NCBI GenBank assembly: GCA_030607655.1
Contig: JAUWJN010000002.1
Coordinates: 1-26,813, forward strand
Direction of reading: 5' to 3'
Length of the DNA stretch: 26,813 nucleotides
From: a bacterium
GTDB lineage: Bacteria > Armatimonadota > Zipacnadia > Zipacnadales > Zipacnadaceae
A model generated the notes under the pieces. That model was not told where the DNA came from. It searched no databases and saw only the letters and a list, made by a program, of their open reading frames with translations. Positions 7,087 through 14,392 of the stretch are shown here, piece by piece (the first letter of the stretch is position 1; every line of letters begins with the position of its first letter). A program made the position numbers and the translations under genes.

Positions 7087-9186
7087 CTAGATGCTGCCTT
7101 GATCTTCGACCGGCCAAGTGGCCCGCTCCTCACTGGCGTATAGGCCAATACGCTCTACAGGGATAGGCTCAAAACCCAACTCCAAGGCGGGCGACTCCGG
7201 CGGCAGTGTATAGTCATCATGGGCAGCATCTACAAACAGCGGGTCGGCGATGATAGAGTGGGCCTCGTAGCCTTGCTCACGCCACCACGCAAAGCGATCT
7301 TCCACTGGCTCATCGGCCCAAGGACCCCGATAGTGCTCAGCGCCGCCGCGGAAGTAGAATAGGGCGTCAACATTTTCGCCTCTAATCGGAAATAGTAGAT
7401 TGCAGTCCGACTCAGCAACTGCCGCCTTACCCGAGCTCCATCCGCAGAGAAACACCGGGACTGCTGCAGCATTGGAGGCAGATTCAGTGATCCCCTTCAC
7501 CGTCCAGCCATACTGCCGCAGCAGCAGGGGGTCAGCATTAGGATAATAGATAATATTCTTGGTGATTATGTTATTGCACGGCTCGTCGTCAGGTCTTATA
7601 TGGTTTATAGTACTGGGTACGCCGGCGCCCATGATATTATTCGTGATGATGTTGTCGTTTCCCCCGTGGAGCACAACACCACCGCGCAGGTTCCTGACCA
7701 GGATATTGCCGTGAATAGTAGTATTGCTGATCATGTCATCCAGCCAAATGCCCCAACCGGGGTCGGGCCCGAACTCCCCCGGCGAGGCCATCCCGTAGCC
7801 CACAGCATCAGACATCTTGTTAAAGCGAATGATCACTCCGCCCACCGCCGCCGGGTCCTTTAAGGAGTAAGCATAGATTGCCCCGGCCAGGTTTGTTTCC
7901 AGACCAAAGTGGTGGATGTAGTTGTACTCGATGATGTGGTCATAGTCATGAAAGCTGATGCCAAAGGCAGGCACATGGTGGATAAGGTTGTGCGAGATTT
8001 CGTGGGCCGTACCTCTGATCAATACGGCATTATTGAAGCTCTTGTTGATGGCTCCGGTATCATGGATGTGATTGTTTGAGATAACGTTGTGCTCTCCCGC
8101 GACTTCTATGCCGGTTGCGCCTACATAGGCGATATCATTGCCCACCACTCGGTTGTCAGCGCAAGCCGAATCGAGCGCCACGCCGTCCCCGCCAGTGTTG
8201 GTGATAGTGCTCCTGGCGATAGTACAGTGCTGTGCCGCCTCTAGGCACACCGCCGTCCCCCGGCATTCTCGGAGGACAAAGCCGTCAATGTGAAGATGGA
8301 TCACGTAGGCATCCTTGGCGGCGTCACCCTTGAGCTTAATGAGGCCGTCCAGCACGGGCATGACGACTTCGTCAGGGCAGAACTCGTCATCCGGTGGCCA
8401 GAAATACAGCGTCCTGGTTTCACTGTCCAGATACCACTCCCCAGGTGCGTCCAGTTCCTCAAAAACATTCTGAACGTAAAAGCGGGTGTCGTTAATCAGC
8501 TCGTATGACGCATCGCTCGCCAGCCTGATCACATAGTTGTCCAGATCAATCTCGGCAATCGGGATGATGTCATTAGTCCAGTTGTGATAGGGGAAAACGT
8601 TGACCTCAGCCAGCTCCGGATGGGCCCACCCACTGGGGTCCAGCTTGGCCGGGTCATACTTCAGCAGTTGCTTACTTCTCTCCTGGTCCTCCCCCACGTC
8701 TTCCGGCAAGTACAAAAAACCGCCAGTGCGGGGCTCCCGGGGATCAAGATTAGGAAATCGCGCCAACGGCTGCCGTACTCCCTTGTAGAAAAGCTGCTTG
8801 AATCTCAATTCCCCCAGTCCGAGGGCCTTCAGGTCACACTGCCGGATCTGACCCCGATAGGGCTGCCAGGCCATGACAGGTCGCCCGCCGCTGAGCACTG
8901 CCTGCTCATCTGGATAAGCCGTATAGGTGACTGGAAAGGCGGCGGTGCCTGAATCATGAGGGCCCAGGAGCAGAGGCTCGGCGAGATAGTACGTCCCGCC
9001 GCGCACCATTACCGTCACCGGCGCGTTTAGCCCCTCAGCGGCCTTGAGCTGCCGGATGGCATCGCGGGCTTGCTCCAGCGTGGCAAACGGGCCATCAGTA
9101 TTGGTCTCATTCGGCTCCGGTAATGTCCCTGACCAGGCATCATTACCATCCGTAGACACGAAGAAATCGGCCTTCGCTAGTGCCAT
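7087..9186 (-). CDS. Right-handed parallel beta-helix protein without export signal (paralog D)
   Basis: This 699-aa frame starts at ATG 9186, 8 nt after AGGGGG. An in-frame TAA two codons upstream rules out an N-terminal extension. The protein begins MALAKADFFVSTDGNDAWSG with no hydrophobic signal, so it is predicted cytoplasmic unless exported otherwise. Its core matches paralog A (QCDLKALGLGELRFKQLFY, then PRTGGFLYLPED), with beta-helix turns such as NNHIHDTGAINKS and EYNYIHHFG. Its C-terminus (ERIGLYASEERATWP) also matches A, but D stops about where A goes on to its CBM9-like domain. Residues 22-80 come from a tract shared with C. It is the first gene of the likely D-C-B-A operon, behind the promoter at 9250-9278. 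Probably carbohydrate-active; the substrate is unknown. Confidence 0.88.
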   Translation of the reverse strand: MALAKADFFVSTDGNDAWSGTLPEPNETNTDGPFATLEQARDAIRQLKAAEGLNAPVTVMVRGGTYYLAEPLLLGPHDSGTAAFPVTYTAYPDEQAVLSGGRPVMAWQPYRGQIRQCDLKALGLGELRFKQLFYKGVRQPLARFPNLDPREPRTGGFLYLPEDVGEDQERSKQLLKYDPAKLDPSGWAHPELAEVNVFPYHNWTNDIIPIAEIDLDNYVIRLASDASYELINDTRFYVQNVFEELDAPGEWYLDSETRTLYFWPPDDEFCPDEVVMPVLDGLIKLKGDAAKDAYVIHLHIDGFVLRECRGTAVCLEAAQHCTIARSTITNTGGDGVALDSACADNRVVGNDIAYVGATGIEVAGEHNVISNNHIHDTGAINKSFNNAVLIRGTAHEISHNLIHHVPAFGISFHDYDHIIEYNYIHHFGLETNLAGAIYAYSLKDPAAVGGVIIRFNKMSDAVGYGMASPGEFGPDPGWGIWLDDMISNTTIHGNILVRNLRGGVVLHGGNDNIITNNIMGAGVPSTINHIRPDDEPCNNIITKNIIYYPNADPLLLRQYGWTVKGITESASNAAAVPVFLCGWSSGKAAVAESDCNLLFPIRGENVDALFYFRGGAEHYRGPWADEPVEDRFAWWREQGYEAHSIIADPLFVDAAHDDYTLPPESPALELGFEPIPVERIGLYASEERATWPVEDQGSI
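8946..9120 (-). repeat. D copy of the 175-bp tract shared with paralog C
   Basis: This is the partner of 6763-6937. Outside the tract, D resembles A rather than C, so the two genes share recent ancestry only over this stretch. Confidence 0.8.
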
Positions 9187-9249
9187 TAGTTATGCCCCCT
9201 TGATTGGCGTGGGCGAGCGTCTAGGAGGATAGGTAGAGTGTGCGGGAGG

Positions 9250-9278
9250 AGAGTAACACACGAGGCCGCTTTTGTCAA
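9250..9278 (-). promoter_or_regulatory. Predicted sigma-70-type promoter for the beta-helix operon
   Basis: On the minus strand a perfect TTGACA (9273-9278) is followed by a 17-bp spacer and TACTCT (9250-9255) preceded by TGT, an extended -10 arrangement. The -10 matches the consensus in only three positions. Transcription would begin near 9243, leaving a leader of roughly 57 nt before gene D. Confidence 0.55.
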
Positions 9279-9365
9279 ACCGCCGCTAGCCAAATAATCA
9301 GGGCAGAAACCATCAAGCGAGACCGATTGGGGGCACTGGGGATTTTGATTGCATATCACCCTCGC

Positions 9366-9395
9366 TCGACAGCTCTGCCCTCTATAGATTAGAAT
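9366..9395 (+). promoter_or_regulatory. Predicted sigma-70-type promoter for the glycosylase-mutL gene series
   Basis: TCGACA (9366-9371) is followed by an 18-bp spacer and TAGAAT (9390-9395), one mismatch each from TTGACA and TATAAT. Start of transcription would be near 9402, about 33 nt before the ATG at 9435. It diverges from the promoter at 9250-9278. Nothing else was recognised in the 248-bp gap 9187-9434. Confidence 0.5.
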
Positions 9396-9434
9396 ACCCG
9401 CAAAACCCTGGCCGCAAACGTAGGATTATTACGT

Positions 9435-10067
9435 ATGGATTCCGAGCACAATTCGTTACCAATGCTTACCTCAGCCGCGCCGCTGTCGCGGGAGTTCTAC
9501 AGCCGCGAGACGGTCACGGTGGCCACCGAATTGTTGGGGCAGGTCTTAGTCCATAGCGAAGCGGCCGGAGATACGGCCGGGATCATTGTGGAGACTGAGG
9601 CGTACTTGTCGAGTGACCCCGGCTCCCATGCCAGCCGAGGTAAGACCCAGCGTAATAGCCCGATGTTTGCCGTCCCAGGCACTATTTATGTTTATCAGAT
9701 CTATGGGGTACATTTCTGTCTGAATATAGTCACCCGGCCTGCCGGTATTGCGGAGGCCATACTGGTACGAGCAGTGGAACCGATAGCCGGCCGGGAACTG
9801 ATGCGCCAGCGCCGGGGACGGCAGGAATTGAAGGAGTTAACCAGCGGGCCGGCGAAACTTACTAAGGCGATGAATATTGATTTGTCGCTCAATTGGGGAG
9901 ATATAACTGTGCCGCCGCTGTACGTAGTCGCCGGGCCAGCAATCCGCCGGCCAGTAACAGTTACTACCCGCGTTGGCTTGCCCCAGAATCGCGGGGGTGA
10001 TTTGCCCCTCCGCTTCTGCCTGGCGGACAGTGAGTGTCTTTCCCGACCCATCAATGTCCACCCGTAG
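9435..10067 (+). CDS. mpg: DNA-3-methyladenine glycosylase (MPG/AAG family)
   Basis: The 210-aa product matches the AAG-type glycosylase family, which removes alkylated purines such as 3-methyladenine from DNA and leaves an abasic site for base excision repair. The catalytic motif IVETEAY is at residues 51-57, with E53 equivalent to the human AAG water-activating glutamate. Further family motifs follow: SHASRG, YGVHFCLNIV, AILVRAVEP and SGPAKLTKAM. Length is normal for bacterial members. The ribosome site is weak (TAGGAT), so M1 is less certain than the rest; M10 is an alternative. It is the first plus-strand gene after the divergent promoters, with mutL two genes downstream. Confidence 0.92.
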   Translation: MDSEHNSLPMLTSAAPLSREFYSRETVTVATELLGQVLVHSEAAGDTAGIIVETEAYLSSDPGSHASRGKTQRNSPMFAVPGTIYVYQIYGVHFCLNIVTRPAGIAEAILVRAVEPIAGRELMRQRRGRQELKELTSGPAKLTKAMNIDLSLNWGDITVPPLYVVAGPAIRRPVTVTTRVGLPQNRGGDLPLRFCLADSECLSRPINVHP

Positions 10068-10098
10068 CGCCGGTTCTCAACCTGCGCGGTTGGTGGCA

Positions 10099-10118
10099 GC
10101 GGGGTGGGAGAACCCCGC
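10099..10118 (+). other. Short perfect hairpin in the glycosylase-TIM barrel gap
   Basis: GCGGGGT and ACCCCGC form a perfect 7-bp stem around a 6-nt loop. No T-run follows, so it is not a canonical intrinsic terminator. It could trim or stabilise the transcript, or be chance. Confidence 0.4.
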
Positions 10119-10162
10119 CTAGGCGAGTAATAACATTATCAAAATCAAAGGGAAGTGATCTG

Positions 10163-10981
10163 ATGACCATTAGCTTTATGACGTTTGTATGCCCGGACTG
10201 GGATGTGAATCAGATAATAACGGGTGCTATTCGTTATGGCTATGATGGGGTTGAGCCGCGCGCCGAGTCGGGCCACGCCCATGGCGTAGAGCTTACGGCT
10301 ACCAAGAAACAGCGCGCGACCATCAAGGCTCAATTCGCCGATGGTGGGGTCCAGATCCCGTGCGTCGCTACTTCCATTCACTACGCTCTGGCTGAGGAGG
10401 CCAAGATTGCTGAGAGCATTGAACTGAGCAAGCGCTACGGCGAGCTAGCCGCCGATGTGGGCTCCTCTCACCTGCGGGTATTCGGAGGGAGCACTCCGGA
10501 GGGTATGAGTTTTGATGACGCTAAGAAGCGAGTGACCGACTCGCTGCGGCAGGCGGCAGAGTTCGCCGCGGATTTCGGCGTGTACGTGTGCCTGGAGACT
10601 CATGATGCCTACAGCCGCGCGCAGGACGCAGCCGAAGTAGTTAAGAAGGCAAATCATCCCCACGCCGCCATCAACTGGGACATAATGCATCCGGTGCGGG
10701 CGGGTGAGACGGTGGCAGAGAGCTTCGGGTACGTGCGGGATTATGTGCGCCACTGTCATATTCACGACGGCACCTGGCCGGAGGACAACCCGGGCGATGT
10801 CACCCTGGCCCTCATGGGAGAAGGCCGGATTCCTCACGACGAAGCGATAAAACTGCTGAGCACCATCAATTTTGCAGGGGCCCTCTCCGGAGAGTGGATT
10901 AACTGGGTCGCGCCGGAAGTGGTCTTGCCCCACGATGCTCAGAAGCTGCGCGAGTACATCCGACAGGCAGGTGAAGGCTAG
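10163..10981 (+). CDS. Sugar phosphate isomerase/epimerase-type TIM barrel protein
   Basis: The frame is open further upstream, but the ATG at 10163, with GGGAAG before it, gives the expected N-terminus (MTISFMTFVCPDWDVNQII) and 272 aa, typical for the xylose isomerase-like (AP_endonuc_2) superfamily. The usual metal-binding set is visible: E145 in CLETHD, D173 in NWDIMHP, H199 in CHIHD and E244 in SGEW. GYDGVEPR near the start is typical of IolE/hydroxypyruvate isomerase-like members. The protein lacks the nine-ligand pattern of endonuclease IV, so a DNA repair role beside the glycosylase is not supported. The substrate is unknown. It ends 11 bp before mutL. Confidence 0.85.
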   Translation: MTISFMTFVCPDWDVNQIITGAIRYGYDGVEPRAESGHAHGVELTATKKQRATIKAQFADGGVQIPCVATSIHYALAEEAKIAESIELSKRYGELAADVGSSHLRVFGGSTPEGMSFDDAKKRVTDSLRQAAEFAADFGVYVCLETHDAYSRAQDAAEVVKKANHPHAAINWDIMHPVRAGETVAESFGYVRDYVRHCHIHDGTWPEDNPGDVTLALMGEGRIPHDEAIKLLSTINFAGALSGEWINWVAPEVVLPHDAQKLREYIRQAGEG

Positions 10982-10992
10982 CCCTTTGTATT

Positions 10993-12840
10993 ATGGCTCA
11001 AATTCATGTCCTCTCTGACAGTTTAGCCAATCGCATCGCCGCCGGCGAGGTGGTGGAGCGTCCCGCCAGCATCGTCAAGGAACTGGTGGAGAACAGCATT
11101 GATGCCGGGGCCACTCGCATTGAAGTTACGTTGCGCGATGGGGGCAAGAAGTTCATTGAAGTGGCTGACAATGGCTGCGGGATGTCGGAAGAGGACGCGG
11201 TACTGGCGGTACAGCGCTTTGCTACTTCTAAGATTTCCAGTGAGGATGACCTGGAGGCAATAGCTACTCTGGGCTTTCGCGGCGAGGCGCTGCCCAGCAT
11301 CGGGGCGGTCTCGCAGTTGAAGATCACCACCCGCCCCCCGGATAGTGACGAGGGCGTGGCGATATTGGTGGAGGGGGGCGAGGTCACTGATTTGCGGGCC
11401 GTAGGCTGCCCGCCGGGCACTACGGTGCAGGTCGCCAATCTATTTTATAATACGCCGGCGCGCCGCAAGTTCCTGGCTACCTCCGCCACCGAGCGGGGGC
11501 ACTGTCTGGACTGGATCCTCCGGCTAGCGCTAGCTTATCCAGAAATTGCCCTGCAGGCTACCCACAATGAGGCAGTGGCGTTCACCTCTTCGGGGTCCGG
11601 GGATATGCGGTCAGTGCTGGCGGCGGTGTATGGCAGCAATACCGCCCGCCACTTCTTGCCGGTGAATTTGGAGAGCGAGGGGCTGCGCATTTATGGATTT
11701 GTCTGCGCACCGCAGGTGACGCGGGCGACGCGCCATCACCAGTTCTTCTTCGTCAACCGCCGCTTCGTGCGCTCGCGGATGCTCAGCCATGCTCTGAGCG
11801 AAGGCTATGGTATGCTGCTGCCCACCGGCAAGCAGCCGCTAAGTGTCATCTGCCTGGACATTGACCCGCACCACGTAGACCCCAACGTTCATCCCACTAA
11901 GATCGAGGTCCGCTTTAGGGCGCAAGGTGAGGTCCATAGCCTGGTTCAGCAGGCCGTGCAACAGGCGCTGGCCACAGGCGGTTACCGCTCACTGGGTGAA
12001 GAGCCGCCGGCCAAGGAAAAGCCCGGTGAGTCGCTGCTGCCGGCGGGCCGCCTGCAACCCGCCATACCGGCGGCCGAGGGCCGCATCAAGCGCCTGCGGA
12101 TTAATCCGTTCTTTGATGAAGTAGACGAGCGGGACGTGGGTATTGAGGTCCACGCGGAACCGACAGGGATAGCGGAGGAAGTAGGCCTCACCCCTGGCCC
12201 CTCTCCGTCCCGGAGAGGGGAACCGAGTGAGGCTCCGAGGCGCGCTGAGCAACCGGCGCCGCGGCGCGAGGCTGACCTGACCTTGCTGGGGCAACTGAGC
12301 GCCAAGTATATTTTGGGTCAGCAGGGAGAGGACCTACTACTTGTTGACCAGCACCGCGCCGCCGAGCGGGTTATCTTTGAGCGCCTCCAGTCCCAGCCGC
12401 GGCGTATGGCTAGGCAACTGCTGGTGGTGCCGCTGACCCTGGAGTTGACTGCCGAGCAGGCCGCCGCCGTCGAGCAGCACCAGTCGCTGCTGGAGGAAGC
12501 CGGCTTTGCACTAGCGCCATTCGGCGGTAATAGCTATGTGGTGCGGTCAGTACCCGCCCAACTAGGCCAGAAGAACCCGGAAGCAGTTCTGGATGGTCTG
12601 ATAACTGATTTGGCGCAGTGGCAGGCCAGCGGCGACCTGGATAGCCAGCGGGAACAACTCCTGGCGACAGTAGCCTGTCATAGTGCCATAAAGGCCGGCG
12701 AACGCCTCACCCCACAAGAGATGACCGGCTTGCTGGCTGACCTGCTGCAAACCCAGGCCCCGGCCATCTGCCCGCACGGCGACCCCATCATCATCTCCAT
12801 TACCGGCGCTCAGCTCGACCGGAAGTTTGAAAGGAGCTAA
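10993..12840 (+). CDS. mutL: DNA mismatch repair protein MutL
   Basis: This 615-aa protein has the GHKL ATPase region typical of MutL: LANRIAAGEVVERPAS, KELVENSIDAG with E30 as the predicted catalytic base, DNGCGM and TLGFRGEAL. The C-terminal dimerisation domain keeps the endonuclease pattern as DQHRAAERVIFE (family form DQHA-x2-E-x4-E, here with R for the alanine), an ACHSAIKAGE motif and a CPHG metal site. The last reads CPHGDP instead of the usual CPHGRP. MutL couples MutS mismatch recognition to strand incision and excision. No mutS lies in the window. The linker at residues 398-414 is encoded by a palindromic repeat. The gene sits 11 bp after the TIM barrel gene. Confidence 0.96.
   Translation: MAQIHVLSDSLANRIAAGEVVERPASIVKELVENSIDAGATRIEVTLRDGGKKFIEVADNGCGMSEEDAVLAVQRFATSKISSEDDLEAIATLGFRGEALPSIGAVSQLKITTRPPDSDEGVAILVEGGEVTDLRAVGCPPGTTVQVANLFYNTPARRKFLATSATERGHCLDWILRLALAYPEIALQATHNEAVAFTSSGSGDMRSVLAAVYGSNTARHFLPVNLESEGLRIYGFVCAPQVTRATRHHQFFFVNRRFVRSRMLSHALSEGYGMLLPTGKQPLSVICLDIDPHHVDPNVHPTKIEVRFRAQGEVHSLVQQAVQQALATGGYRSLGEEPPAKEKPGESLLPAGRLQPAIPAAEGRIKRLRINPFFDEVDERDVGIEVHAEPTGIAEEVGLTPGPSPSRRGEPSEAPRRAEQPAPRREADLTLLGQLSAKYILGQQGEDLLLVDQHRAAERVIFERLQSQPRRMARQLLVVPLTLELTAEQAAAVEQHQSLLEEAGFALAPFGGNSYVVRSVPAQLGQKNPEAVLDGLITDLAQWQASGDLDSQREQLLATVACHSAIKAGERLTPQEMTGLLADLLQTQAPAICPHGDPIIISITGAQLDRKFERS
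12185..12233 (+). repeat. Palindromic repeat element within the mutL linker
   Basis: A perfect 10-bp inner stem (12198-12207 with 12211-12220) surrounds a 3-nt loop. An outer perfect 7-bp stem, GCCTCAC (12185-12191) with GTGAGGC (12227-12233), encloses it. In the mutL frame it reads GLTPGPSPSRRGEPSEA. LTPGPSP-type peptides are familiar to me as translations of dispersed palindromic repeats in several bacterial phyla. Its place in a flexible linker explains how mutL tolerates it. Confidence 0.75.
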
Positions 12841-12847
12841 GTAGCGC

Positions 12848-13075
12848 ATGAGGCCACAGCATCGTGCGAAGCGCCCGAGGGGACCAGATTTTCTTCTGCG
12901 CTTTTTGCTGATTTTTACACTTATCATGTTCTTTATGGGCCTTTTCCACCTACTCTGGGGGCCGCGGGAAGACTGGTGGCACTGCCCAGCCGTCGGTGGG
13001 GTTTCGCTAGTGTGTGCTGTATTGTATAATTGGTGGTCGCGCAGGCAGAAGGAACGCGGCGAGAACTGTAGGTAG
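12848..13075 (+). CDS. Small predicted two-helix membrane protein
   Basis: The 75-aa frame begins 7 bp after mutL, with AAGGAG located 11 nt before the ATG inside the mutL stop region. Residues about 14-37 (rich in F, L, I and M) and about 47-64 look like membrane helices, with basic residues at both ends (RAKRPR, then RRQKER), suggesting both termini face the cytoplasm. I do not recognise a family. Gene order (mutL, this gene, miaA) suggests co-transcription, but no function follows from that. Confidence 0.55.
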   Translation: MRPQHRAKRPRGPDFLLRFLLIFTLIMFFMGLFHLLWGPREDWWHCPAVGGVSLVCAVLYNWWSRRQKERGENCR

Positions 13076-13160
13076 CACGTGTGGGCAGTCCACATGGATT
13101 AGTCAGCGCTACCGCTCCGGTTCGCGCTGCGAAAAGGAGCGAGTTCCCAGTCACTTGACC

Positions 13161-14123
13161 ATGTCATCCGCGCGTTTGCCAGTTCCCTTGTTAGTTATAG
13201 CCGGGCCTACCGCGGTGGGCAAGACGGATATCGCCCTGGCAGTAGCCGAGGCCGTCGGCGGGGAGATAGTCTCGGCTGACTCAATGCAGATATACCAGGG
13301 GATGGACATCGGTACAGCTAAGCCAACTGCCGAGCAGCAGGCGCGGGTTGGTTTTCATCTAATAGATATAGTAAAACCTGACGAGCTTTACAATGTGGCC
13401 CGGTTTAAGCGTGATGCGCAGCAGGCTATCAGGGAGATATACCAGCGGGGCCACTTGCCCATACTTTGCGGCGGCACGGGGCTGTACATTCGGGCGGTGC
13501 TGGAGCACTATGATTTCCCGCCCGCCCCCGAGGAGAAGCACATTCGGCAGCGACTGCGCCAAGAAGCCCAGCAAATGGGCAGCCATGGCCTGCACCAACG
13601 GTTGCAGCAGGTTGACCCCCAGACTGCGGGTCGCCTGGCCCCCAACGACCTGAAGCGCATTATTCGGGCGCTGGAGGTTTATGAATTGACCGGCCAGCCC
13701 ATATCGGTATTGCCGTTGGTTGACGATAGCCCGGATTGGGAGTATAATAGCCAGTGCTTCGCGGTCTGCTGCCCCCGGGCTGTACTATACCGGCGCATTG
13801 ATCAGCGAGTCGAGCAGATGCTGGCCGCCGGCTGGCCCGAGGAGGTCCAGGGGCTGGCGGAAGCAGGGTATGATACCGGCTTGCCGGCGATGCAAGCTAT
13901 TGGCTATCGCCGGTTACTTGACTATCTGCAAGGCAACGCCGACTGGTCCACAACGGTTGAGCTAATCAAGCGGGACAGTCGGCGCTTCGCTAAGCGGCAA
14001 CTTACTTGGTTTCGCCACCAGAGCGACTTTACTTGGCTGCCGTGGGCGCATCCGCCTCAGTTGGACAGCGTCATCCAGACGATTCTGGCGGCAGCTCGCA
14101 CACTCATGGCCAGCGGGGGTTAA
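13161..14123 (+). CDS. miaA: tRNA dimethylallyltransferase MiaA
   Basis: The open frame begins at 13014, but the family N-terminus starts at the ATG 13161 (MSSARLPVPLLVIAGPTAVGKT), giving 320 aa, the usual length. The ribosome site is poor here, so a TTG at 13155 cannot be excluded. MiaA transfers a dimethylallyl group to N6 of A37 in tRNAs that read UNN codons. Visible motifs are the P-loop GPTAVGKT (residues 15-22), SADSMQIYQGMDIGTAKPT, GGTGLYIRA, DLKRIIRALEVYELTG and the late KRDSRRFAKRQLTWFR. The gene precedes hfq, a pairing conserved in many bacteria. Confidence 0.95.
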   Translation: MSSARLPVPLLVIAGPTAVGKTDIALAVAEAVGGEIVSADSMQIYQGMDIGTAKPTAEQQARVGFHLIDIVKPDELYNVARFKRDAQQAIREIYQRGHLPILCGGTGLYIRAVLEHYDFPPAPEEKHIRQRLRQEAQQMGSHGLHQRLQQVDPQTAGRLAPNDLKRIIRALEVYELTGQPISVLPLVDDSPDWEYNSQCFAVCCPRAVLYRRIDQRVEQMLAAGWPEEVQGLAEAGYDTGLPAMQAIGYRRLLDYLQGNADWSTTVELIKRDSRRFAKRQLTWFRHQSDFTWLPWAHPPQLDSVIQTILAAARTLMASGG

Positions 14124-14137
14124 GCCCATGAGAGGTT

Positions 14138-14144
14138 AGGGAGG
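14138..14144 (+). promoter_or_regulatory. Ribosome binding site that favours the second ATG of hfq
   Basis: AGGGAGG lies 2 nt before the ATG at 14147 and 8 nt before the in-frame ATG at 14153. The second spacing is the normal one. Confidence 0.55.
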
Positions 14145-14152
14145 CAATGATT

Positions 14153-14383
14153 ATGGGCACTGAGAAACCCAATATTCAGGATAACTATCTTAATGAGCTG
14201 CGGAAGCTGGAGATGCCGGTGCGCGTACTGTTTTCCAGCGGCAAGGAACTCCAAGGGATCATAACCGGCTTCGATCCCTTTACCTTCACCTTGGAGGTTA
14301 AGGGTGTGGAGCTGCTAGTCTATAAGAGTGCAGTGGCCGTCATTGCTCCGGAGGCGCAGCGCCGGCCCGCTTCTACCAGCTAG
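14153..14383 (+). CDS. hfq: RNA chaperone Hfq
   Basis: The product is 76 aa from the preferred ATG (78 aa from 14147). It matches Hfq, a hexameric Sm-like ring that binds A-rich and U-rich RNA. The Sm1 region reads IQDNYLNELRKLEMPVRV, then SGKELQGIITGFDPFTFTLE, with the conserved glutamine that contacts uridine. The Sm2 motif reads LLVYKSAVAVIAP, where most Hfq proteins have YKHA; the histidine is replaced by serine. The C-terminal tail is very short (QRRPASTS). It lies 29 bp after miaA and 9 bp before dapF. Confidence 0.93.
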   Translation: MGTEKPNIQDNYLNELRKLEMPVRVLFSSGKELQGIITGFDPFTFTLEVKGVELLVYKSAVAVIAPEAQRRPASTS

Positions 14384-14392
14384 GAGGCAGCA

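Noticed and set aside
10099..10118. Intrinsic terminator after the glycosylase gene
   Set aside because: The hairpin is perfect but no T-run follows, so termination there is not supported.
9435..10981. DNA glycosylase followed by an AP endonuclease-superfamily TIM barrel as a base excision repair pair
   Set aside because: The TIM barrel has the four-ligand sugar epimerase pattern (E145, D173, H199, E244) and 272 residues, not the nine-ligand set of endonuclease IV.
13014..13160. Long N-terminal extension of MiaA
   Set aside because: The extra 49 codons overlap the small membrane protein gene and precede the conserved N-terminus; the family start is at 13161.
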